Assembly: GCF_025362475.1 (NCBI RefSeq)
Contig: NZ_JANYGH010000023.1
Coordinates: 177,404 to 241,403, forward strand
Direction: 5' to 3'
DNA length: 64,000 nucleotides
Source of the DNA: Mucilaginibacter sp.
GTDB lineage: Bacteria; Bacteroidota; Bacteroidia; Sphingobacteriales; Sphingobacteriaceae
Positions within the stretch are counted from its first letter, which is position 1. Every line of letters begins with the position of its first letter. Shown one piece after another: positions 51,439 to 58,553 of the stretch. Under the pieces are notes generated by a model. The model was given only the letters and a program-made list of their open reading frames with translations. It made no database searches and was not told the DNA's origin. A program made the position numbers and the translations under genes.

Positions 51439-53178
51439 TCAATACCCTGGATTTTGTAACATCTCTGGCGATTTGGCGACCTCCGTTTGTGGGAACGGCC
51501 ACAGGTACATTGCCGTACGGAAGTTGCGCTTGCGCACCGGGAAGGTTTTATAAGTTACTGAAGTATTGTTGCGGTCAACCTCCATACCATAGGTTTGAAT
51601 ATTCTCGGTCTGTTCGGCGATTTTCCAGCGGCGCACGTCCCAAAAACGGTGCTCTTCAAAAGCAAGCTCAATACGGCGCTCGTTTTGGATAACTTTACGC
51701 ATCTCTGCCTGGCCTAAACCGGTTGGCAATTGGTACGGGGCTAAACCCGCCCTTTGGCGAATGGCCTCAACAGCCTGGTAAACCTGCGTAGTTGGGCCTT
51801 CATATTCATTGGCTGCTTCGGCGTAGTTAAGCAGGATTTCGGCATAGCGCATCAGCGGCCAGCATCTTTTGGTATTGTGCGTAAAATCCTGGGATACCGC
51901 ATTTGGGTCCAGCATTTTGTTGGTGTAGTAACCTGTACGTGTGCCTACGTTTACCGCATCCGGGCCGGTTGACCTGCCCTGGTAGGTGCCGATAAAAATA
52001 TCTATCGGCGATTTACCCGATGACAGCCGGTTTTGAATAGGTGTTTGGTCGCGGATTACCGTATAATCCAAACGGGGATCACGGTTGGCGTAGGGATTTT
52101 GCGGGTCATACCCCGATGTTGGATCGGTGATTGCCTTGCCGGTATTCATCGGGAAGGCATCAACAAGGCCCTGCAAAGGTAAGGCCCCATTTTTACCGGT
52201 GCGGCTTGGTGGTTGCCATAACTCCTCAAAATCCCGGTTATCAGGCCTCATACGTTGAAATATGTATTCGCCGTTTACAGGCAACGTAAAAAGCGTTTGA
52301 AAACCCAAACCAGCGTTTGAATTATCAGTATAGAGCTTATAAGCACCCGTACCTATAACTGCTACAGCTGCTTCTTCGGCCAATCGCCAGCGTTCTTTAT
52401 CATAGGTTGGGTAGCCTACCAATTCTTTGGTGCTGCCAACTCCTATGGACTGCCCGTTAAACAACGGACTTGCCGCATATAACAGCACCCGTGATTTTAG
52501 GGCAAGGCAAGCACCTTTTGATGCACGACCATAATTTAAACCGCTTTGTACCAGGGGCAGGTCAAGCGCTGCAGTATCGCAATCGGCCAGGATATAATTG
52601 ACGGTTTCGGCATACGTATTACGCTTAGCAGGAATAGCATCTGTATAATTGTAAATACTGTCTTTTACAATGTGCACACCACCGTAATGCTTTAACAAAA
52701 TGGCATAGTACCAGGCCCTTAAAAAATGGGCTTCGGCACGCATCTGGGTTTTAGTAAAAGCATTTATGGGGGCTTTGGACAGGTTGGCCATCAATTGGTT
52801 GATAGCCCTGATGTTCACATAGCTTTTTTTATAGGCGTCATCGGTAATTACAGCCGGATTAACAGTGCCCGATTCAAAAGCCAGCGCGGTGGATCCTGCC
52901 GATGTGTACACCTCGGCTTCATCTGATGCAGCGTCGATCCCTCCATTTGTAGTAAACCCTGCATATAAAAAGCGGCCTGGGTCGGCACTAAAACCAACAT
53001 TGCTGTAAATATTGGACAGGAAAGCCACCGTATTGGCGCTATCGGCAAAAACCGTAGGTTTGGTTAAGTTTGATGTAGAAGTTTGCCCCAGAAAACCATC
53101 CTTTTTACAGGATGCCATACCAAAAAGCGCAAGCCCAAACATCGAATAAGAAAGAACCTTAAAGTAAATTTTTTTCAT
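51439..53178 (-). CDS. SusD/RagB-family surface lipoprotein (copy 2)
   Basis: 579 residues. Lipobox FGMASC after MKKIYFKVLSYSMFGLALFG; SusD body (MRAEAHFLRAWYYAILLKHY, LLYAASPLFNGQSIG, RRIELAFEEHRFWDVRRWK). Its usual partner SusC would be encoded directly upstream, but upstream here are only 310 bp of intergenic DNA and the end of the esterase gene. It heads the SusD-DUF5004-DUF4961 unit, with two operator-like sites at 53241 and 53351. Confidence 0.92.
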   Translation of the reverse strand: MKKIYFKVLSYSMFGLALFGMASCKKDGFLGQTSTSNLTKPTVFADSANTVAFLSNIYSNVGFSADPGRFLYAGFTTNGGIDAASDEAEVYTSAGSTALAFESGTVNPAVITDDAYKKSYVNIRAINQLMANLSKAPINAFTKTQMRAEAHFLRAWYYAILLKHYGGVHIVKDSIYNYTDAIPAKRNTYAETVNYILADCDTAALDLPLVQSGLNYGRASKGACLALKSRVLLYAASPLFNGQSIGVGSTKELVGYPTYDKERWRLAEEAAVAVIGTGAYKLYTDNSNAGLGFQTLFTLPVNGEYIFQRMRPDNRDFEELWQPPSRTGKNGALPLQGLVDAFPMNTGKAITDPTSGYDPQNPYANRDPRLDYTVIRDQTPIQNRLSSGKSPIDIFIGTYQGRSTGPDAVNVGTRTGYYTNKMLDPNAVSQDFTHNTKRCWPLMRYAEILLNYAEAANEYEGPTTQVYQAVEAIRQRAGLAPYQLPTGLGQAEMRKVIQNERRIELAFEEHRFWDVRRWKIAEQTENIQTYGMEVDRNNTSVTYKTFPVRKRNFRTAMYLWPFPQTEVAKSPEMLQNPGY

Positions 53179-53240
53179 ATTATAGGGTTTATTTACAATA
53201 GCATATTTTCACACTACAAACTTCAATTCAATAAAATTGA

Positions 53241-53255
53241 AAATCGATTTAGCAA
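53241..53255. promoter_or_regulatory. Operator-like site upstream of SusD copy 2 (a)
   Basis: AAATCGATTTAGCAA, exact core of the motif, 63 bp upstream of the SusD start. Confidence 0.65.
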
Positions 53256-53350
53256 CAATTGACAACCTTACGCAGATCGCCCTAAAAAAAGCATGTTTGT
53301 GTTAAATGGTTTATAACAGATATTTAATCTGAGTGCTAATTTAAATTATA

Positions 53351-53367
53351 AAAACGATTTAGCAAAC
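53351..53367. promoter_or_regulatory. Operator-like site upstream of SusD copy 2 (b)
   Basis: AAAACGATTTAGCAAAC, 110 bp further upstream than site (a). Paired sites may support repression loops. Confidence 0.6.
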
Positions 53368-53437
53368 TTTTCCAGTACTTTTTTTAAATTATTTTCTTCG
53401 CACCAAATGGCAATAAAAAATAATAAAATGTTTAAAA

Positions 53438-53463
53438 ACCGGGCTTAATATTACAAGCCCGGT
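53438..53463 (-). terminator. Terminator after the esterase gene
   Basis: ACCGGGCTT, 8-nt loop, AAGCCCGGT, then a T-run on the minus strand (TTTTTAAA). Perfect 9-bp GC-rich stem 26 bp beyond the esterase stop. Confidence 0.8.
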
Positions 53464-53488
53464 AAAGAACACTTCGCAACACTATCCC

Positions 53489-54316
53489 CTATTTTATTTT
53501 GTTAAAGTAACGGCTAAAAAACAAGGCCTGGTAAACGATGGAGTTGCCCCAATATTCCCAGGTATGTGCGCCCGGCCTTACCGTAAAATCATGCGGAATC
53601 TTGCGCATTAAAAGCTCCTGATGAAAAGCAAGGTTCACTTGGTACAAAAAATCATCATAGCCACAATCAAAAGTAATAGCCAGCGAATTCGGCTTTAACA
53701 GGTATATCATATTGATTACGCTGTTCTTCTCCCATCTTTCGGGATATTGACTGTATTTTCCTAAAACCTGCTCAATACCAAAAGCATCCGGGAACGGCCT
53801 GATATCCAACGCGCCGCTCATACTGCCAGCCGCGCCAAAGGTGTCCTGGTGCTTAAAGGCGATATACATGGCTCCATGCCCGCCCATGCTTAAACCGGTG
53901 ATGGCACGGCCACTCCTATTGGCAATGGTAGCGTAATGCTTATCCACCCAGTTCACCAGTTCTGTTCCTACATAAGTTTCATATTGCCAGTCTTTGCTCA
54001 TCGGGCTATCATAATACCAGCCGGCAAAATTGCCATCGGGACAAACTATAACCATTTGGTACTCATCAGCCAGTTTAGTAATGGCTGGCACTTTCAAAAT
54101 CCAATCGCTATAGTTACCGCTAAAACCATGCAGCAGGTATAATACAGGGAATTTCTTTGATGAAGAATAATCAGCGGGTTTTACAACCACCGCCTTGATA
54201 TCGCGCGCCATGGCAGCGCTGTGGGTAAGAACAGTATCTACCGTGGCCGCACTAACCTTTAAAAAGGTTAAAAAACTGATGATGAGTATTAAAATTGTTT
54301 TTTTATAGGTATCCAT
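53489..54316 (-). CDS. Alpha/beta-hydrolase esterase (CE1-like)
   Basis: 275 residues with a signal peptide (first ~23 residues). Esterase D/CE1-type pattern: FPVLYLLHGFSGNYSDWI, nucleophile elbow GLSMGGHGAMY (Ser), acidic residue region AITFDCGYDDFLY and a C-terminal His in VRPGAHTWEYW. It likely removes acyl groups from glycan in the periplasm. It starts 17 bp after the SGNH gene at 54334 and ends at a strong terminator, so the SGNH-esterase pair is one transcript. Confidence 0.88.
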   Translation of the reverse strand: MDTYKKTILILIISFLTFLKVSAATVDTVLTHSAAMARDIKAVVVKPADYSSSKKFPVLYLLHGFSGNYSDWILKVPAITKLADEYQMVIVCPDGNFAGWYYDSPMSKDWQYETYVGTELVNWVDKHYATIANRSGRAITGLSMGGHGAMYIAFKHQDTFGAAGSMSGALDIRPFPDAFGIEQVLGKYSQYPERWEKNSVINMIYLLKPNSLAITFDCGYDDFLYQVNLAFHQELLMRKIPHDFTVRPGAHTWEYWGNSIVYQALFFSRYFNKIK

Positions 54317-54333
54317 ATTGGTATCCAGGTATA

Positions 54334-55719
54334 TTATTTAAAAACGACAATAGTGATGCGGTGATTCCGCGGCTTGTTGATGGCATAGATCTCATCAGTT
54401 AACACATCCATTTCTTTTTGCCAGGCATCGCGCAGGCTTTTGTAACGGGCGCGGGTATAATTGTCTTTGTTGCCATTTACAAAAATATCCTTCAGCGCAT
54501 ATTTTTTTACGGTATCCATAGCTGCGTTGCTATCGTTATGCAACAGGCCTTTACCCTTTAAAAAATTATACTGCATCCAAACGTACATCCTTGTGCGGCG
54601 TTCGATATCCCAGCGTTCCTCATTTAATTCCCTTATCTGGATAGCTTGCTGGTATTGTGGCGTTGTGGTAATCTCGGCCATATTCATCCCATCGGCCAGT
54701 TGCTGCGCCGACCAATGGCCTATCTGTTCGCCATCAATCAGCACTTTATAATCACCGGCCTTTAAACCTTTAACTGTTAATGTTTCCTGGTTAAACTCTT
54801 TGGTAAAGGGAATAACCTTTAAAGCATCAGCCTGCTTTTTGCGGTTGCCCCATGCACGCGGGATGGTATCTAAAGGGTAAGGCAGCGAATTGGCCAGGTA
54901 ATTAAAACTTACTGAATCGGCATCGGCCGTTACATTAGTGATGCGGCAGTTTACCGCCTTTAATACTTTTTTGCTTTGGGCGTTTACACCAACTTCGGCA
55001 ACAGCCTGATTATCTAAACCCTGAGCTTTTAAAAACAGGTAAGCCATCACCAGGTGTCCATCATTATCGGGGTGTACCCTATCATTAGGCGTTAAGCTAA
55101 AAGTTGAATCTTTGGCCTGCTCGCGCAGGTTAATGGCAGTCATCGGATGATAAAAATCAACATAGCCAAAACCATTCTTTTTCGCGGCATCCTGCTGAAA
55201 ATCGATAATCTTTGAGAAGGCTATACTTTTTTTGGGGTAGATGTTTTTGGTGGTAAATTTTGAAGTTTCATCATATGGCGAACCCAGGATAAAAATCTTT
55301 TTAATATCCGGCCGTTGCTTCAACTTATCTTCCAGCATGCCATAATATTTATAGCTGCCCTGGATTCTTTTATCCATAAAATCCTGCCCATCGGCACGGT
55401 ACCATTCAAAGTAACCGCTATCATTCATTCCCCAGGTAAGGGTTAAAATATTAGGCTTTTTGGTAAACACGTCATCGTCAAACCGGTCATAGATCTGGTT
55501 GATAGCATCGCCCCCGATCCCAGCGTTAAAACAGGTAATACGCGCGTTGGGGAAATGGGTCATATAATACAGCCAGATGTAGGAATGATAATGCCCGCCA
55601 TCGGTTATACTGTTACCTACAAAAGCTACCCTGTCCCCTGCCTTGAAAGGAGCGATTTTTTGGGCGTTGGCCCAAATAGAAAGGCCGAGAGTGATTATTA
55701 GTAAAAACGTTTTCTTCAT
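54334..55719 (-). CDS. SGNH/GDSL hydrolase with C-terminal domain (copy 1)
   Basis: 461 residues, signal peptide ending ANAQ. Block I VAFVGNSITDGGHYHSYIWL (Ser), block II FNAGIGGD, block III LTWGMNDSGYFEWY (Asn), block V DRVHPDNDGHLVMAYLFLK (Asp, His). A C-terminal ~200-residue region with a sandwich and helical tail follows. It resembles the gene at 61124 over its length, so a duplication within the locus is likely. Probable O-acetyl-esterase for glycan. It is cotranscribed with the CE1-like esterase. Confidence 0.88.
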   Translation of the reverse strand: MKKTFLLIITLGLSIWANAQKIAPFKAGDRVAFVGNSITDGGHYHSYIWLYYMTHFPNARITCFNAGIGGDAINQIYDRFDDDVFTKKPNILTLTWGMNDSGYFEWYRADGQDFMDKRIQGSYKYYGMLEDKLKQRPDIKKIFILGSPYDETSKFTTKNIYPKKSIAFSKIIDFQQDAAKKNGFGYVDFYHPMTAINLREQAKDSTFSLTPNDRVHPDNDGHLVMAYLFLKAQGLDNQAVAEVGVNAQSKKVLKAVNCRITNVTADADSVSFNYLANSLPYPLDTIPRAWGNRKKQADALKVIPFTKEFNQETLTVKGLKAGDYKVLIDGEQIGHWSAQQLADGMNMAEITTTPQYQQAIQIRELNEERWDIERRTRMYVWMQYNFLKGKGLLHNDSNAAMDTVKKYALKDIFVNGNKDNYTRARYKSLRDAWQKEMDVLTDEIYAINKPRNHRITIVVFK

Positions 55720-55760
55720 GGTATAGTCAACTTATATATTATCTTATTTGTTCTCTATGT

Positions 55761-55830
55761 GGATGCAATCGCGAACTGTATAAGTTCGCCCTGTATAGTT
55801 CGCGATTGCTTCGTGCCTCGCAATGACATG
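55761..55830. repeat. Second palindromic repeat element
   Basis: GCAATCGCGAACTGTATA is complemented by TATAGTTCGCGATTGC around AGTTCGCCCTG, followed by a GCCTCGCAATGACA end. It is a distinct short palindrome with the TCATTGCGAG end that also occurs at 39073. Confidence 0.6.
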
Positions 55831-55839
55831 ATTACAAAA

Positions 55840-55997
55840 ACCTTTTTGTCATCCTGAACGTAGTGAAGGATCTATTATTCGCTATGTTTCTTCGCCCTGT
55901 ACAGTCTGCGAACAGATCCTTCGTTCCTCAGGATGACAAACCTTTTAAAAAGTCATTTATCCTTCGAGCTTCCTGTTTTTTAAAACTCATAATGACA
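55840..55997. repeat. MITE-like palindromic element, copy 2
   Basis: Reverse-complement copy of 39072-39230: GTCATCCTGAACGTAGTGAAGG then ATCT at left, CCTTCGTTCCTCAGGATGAC at right, continuing into a shared AACTCATAATGACA tail. The internal CGCCCTGTACAGTCTG region is nearly identical to copy 1. Confidence 0.7.
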
Positions 55998-56012
55998 TAC
56001 AAGCATTTATCA

Positions 56013-56027
56013 TAAATCGATTTAGCT
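56013..56027. promoter_or_regulatory. Operator-like site separated from the SGNH gene by repeats
   Basis: TAAATCGATTTAGCT, 294 bp upstream of the SGNH start at 55719, with both repeat elements in between. Compare 30-100 bp elsewhere in the locus. Confidence 0.55.
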
Positions 56028-56067
56028 TTCACATCAATTATCACCTGCTTTTCAAATACAGATACCA

Positions 56068-58419
56068 TCAAATTCCCCAGTTTTTATTTGGCTTGCTACC
56101 CATCGTTAACTCTAGCGTGCCGCCAGCCGCGATATTCTTAAAATCCAAATAGCACTTGTTATATGGTTTACCATTTAGCTTTGCGCTTTGGATATAGACA
56201 TTAGTCGCCGAGTTTTTGAGGGCTACTATAGTAAATGTTTGGCCTTTGGCATATTTAGGATCGAGCTTTAACACCACTTTATCAAATACCGGGCTGGTAA
56301 TTTCCTGCCGGGTATCGCCGGGGCAAACCGGGTGCAGGCCGCTTGCAGCCAACACATACCAGGCCGACATCTGGCCCACATCCTCGTTACCAACTAAACC
56401 CTCAACCGAGTTGTGGTAAGCCCGGCGACAGATCTCCCTCGTCCACTTTTGGGTAAGCCATGGCGCACCCAGGCGATTGTATAAAAAAGGCACGTGGTGC
56501 ACCGGCTCGTTGGCATGATTGTAATAATCGTTCCACATCATGTTATCGGGCGCTTTTTCAAAAAAGTTATTCAGGTCGGCTATGGTTTTTTCGTAGCCGC
56601 CCATCATTTTGGCCATACCTTTTACGTCCTGCGGCACAAACCAGCCTTGCTGGTATGGGTTGCTTTCAATAGTACCATACCATTGTTTGGTTCTTGCCGA
56701 ATCGGGCCAGGCTTTCCAGTTGCCGTTCTCATCTTTTGGCCTGTACCAGCCTTTTTCGGCATCAAATACATTTTTGTAGGCTTGTCCGCGTTGAGTGTAT
56801 TTAGCAGTATCGCTGGTTTTGCCCAGCCATTTGGCCATTTGGCCTACACACCAATCGGTATAGGCATATTCCAGGGTTAGTGATAAACTCAAATCGCCAC
56901 CGCTAAAGCCTTTATCGCCATTACCAAATTTCTCAACCGATCCTACCGATAAGCGATAAGCCTCTGGCACGTTATAATTGCGGATACCTTTGGCATAGGC
57001 ATCGGCTATTACAGATACGGCTGGATTACCAATCATGCAGCCGCTGTAGGCGTTCATAATTTCCCAGCGTTCCAGGTAATTCATCTTCTTTTCCTGTGCC
57101 AGGGTTACCAGCGAATTGATCTCGTCATTAACCAACGAGGGATTGATGATAGTTTGCAAAGGCATTTGACTTCGAAACACATCCCAGCCGCTAAATATGG
57201 TGCGCTTGCTAAAATTTACCGCATGGTGCGCCTGGCCATCGCCACCAGGATATTTGCCATCAACATCGCTTATAATTCTCGGGTCTATCATAGTATGGTA
57301 AAGCGCGGTATAAAATACAGTCTTTTGCTCGGGCGTACCACCTTGAACGTTTACCTTGGTTAAAGCTTTGTTCCATAAGGCAACGGCTTTTTGATGTACC
57401 CCATCAAAGTTCCAATCCTTGATCTCGGTGTTTAAATTATTTTTTGCTCCGGCGATACTGATAAAAGAAATACCTGTTTTAAGCAATACCTGCTCATTGG
57501 CATGGGTAGCAAATTGGGTATAAAAACCCAGGTGCTTTCCTTGTTTCTCTTTCGCTCCCTTTAGTATTTCGGCCTGGGCAACCCTGTCCAGGTATTTGGT
57601 ACTTGTTACATCGTCCAGTTTACGGCTCCAGTCGTCGGGGATATCGGCGCTCCAGACGCCAAAATCTTTCAATGGTTTGCTAAATTCGGCATAAAAATAA
57701 ACGGTATAGTCGGCGTGGCCATCTCCATTGCCCCAGCCGCCACCATCGGGTGTACATTTCATCCAACCCTCAATACTATGATCGTTAACTACCTTTATAT
57801 ACTGTAATGTAGATGTGCCCCCTACCCTGCGTGCCAAATCTATCTGAACGCGGGAATCGCTGCCTTGCGGAAAAGTAAAGCGCAGCATGCCGCTATGCGG
57901 GGCCGCGGTCATCTCTGCTTTAATATGATGATCTGTCAACAATGCGCTGTAATACCCGGCGGATGCTTTTTCGGTCTTTTTATCATAGGCAGATCGGTAT
58001 CCTTTTACCGATCCATCCATTTTACCAGCTATAGTATATAGTTTACCGGCGGTGGGCATCACCAAAAAATTACCCAAGTCGCCGTACCAGCCTATGCCGC
58101 TCATTTGGGTCATTGCAAAGCCTTCAATACTGGTTTGTTCGTAACTGTACCCAGGGCCATTGTCGCCGCCTGTTATGGTATTGGGGCTCACCTGCACCAT
58201 GCCATAGGGCGTAGTAGCGCCCGGAAAAGTTTTGCCAAGACCATGGTAAGTGCCTGCATCAGCCGTGCTGGTACTGGCTCCAATAAAAGGATTTACGTAG
58301 GTGGCGGGGTTTTGTGCTTTCAGCGCAGTTGCACCAAAAGATAATACAGCGGTCAACAACCCAATGAAATATTTTTTTCCCGGCAAAGCCACAAAAACGG
58401 CCCGTTTAGTATTGGTCAT
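56068..58419 (-). CDS. GH92 alpha-mannosidase (second copy)
   Basis: 783 residues. A signal peptide is followed by the GH92 N-terminal sandwich (NPATYVNPFIGASTSTADAG, TFPGATTPYGMVQVSPNT) and barrel with general acid Glu in HANEPVHHVPFLYNRLGAPW and base Asp in GNEDVGQMSAWYVLAASGLH. It is an exo-alpha-mannosidase like the copy at 35938, but clearly a different paralog, probably with another linkage preference. Own operator-like site at 58492. Confidence 0.93.
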   Translation of the reverse strand: MTNTKRAVFVALPGKKYFIGLLTAVLSFGATALKAQNPATYVNPFIGASTSTADAGTYHGLGKTFPGATTPYGMVQVSPNTITGGDNGPGYSYEQTSIEGFAMTQMSGIGWYGDLGNFLVMPTAGKLYTIAGKMDGSVKGYRSAYDKKTEKASAGYYSALLTDHHIKAEMTAAPHSGMLRFTFPQGSDSRVQIDLARRVGGTSTLQYIKVVNDHSIEGWMKCTPDGGGWGNGDGHADYTVYFYAEFSKPLKDFGVWSADIPDDWSRKLDDVTSTKYLDRVAQAEILKGAKEKQGKHLGFYTQFATHANEQVLLKTGISFISIAGAKNNLNTEIKDWNFDGVHQKAVALWNKALTKVNVQGGTPEQKTVFYTALYHTMIDPRIISDVDGKYPGGDGQAHHAVNFSKRTIFSGWDVFRSQMPLQTIINPSLVNDEINSLVTLAQEKKMNYLERWEIMNAYSGCMIGNPAVSVIADAYAKGIRNYNVPEAYRLSVGSVEKFGNGDKGFSGGDLSLSLTLEYAYTDWCVGQMAKWLGKTSDTAKYTQRGQAYKNVFDAEKGWYRPKDENGNWKAWPDSARTKQWYGTIESNPYQQGWFVPQDVKGMAKMMGGYEKTIADLNNFFEKAPDNMMWNDYYNHANEPVHHVPFLYNRLGAPWLTQKWTREICRRAYHNSVEGLVGNEDVGQMSAWYVLAASGLHPVCPGDTRQEITSPVFDKVVLKLDPKYAKGQTFTIVALKNSATNVYIQSAKLNGKPYNKCYLDFKNIAAGGTLELTMGSKPNKNWGI

Positions 58420-58491
58420 CTTTTAATCCCTGAAGTATGTTTTAAGAAGCGGTTATTTATAATTGGTAATTATCGTCCAAATTATTTAATA

Positions 58492-58508
58492 AAAACGATT
58501 TAGCAAAA
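58492..58508. promoter_or_regulatory. Operator-like site upstream of second GH92
   Basis: AAAACGATTTAGCAAAA, 73 bp upstream of the start; a TAATTTG sequence on the minus strand is a near -7 box. Confidence 0.62.
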
Positions 58509-58553
58509 TATTGTACAATAAATTTTACAAATATTTTGTTGGATGCATATAGC

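Larger units (their letters stand above)
55720..56067. other. Intergenic region dominated by repeat elements
   Basis: About 350 bp between the SGNH start and the GH92 stop. It contains two palindromic elements and an operator-like site at 56013, but no gene. Confidence 0.6.
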
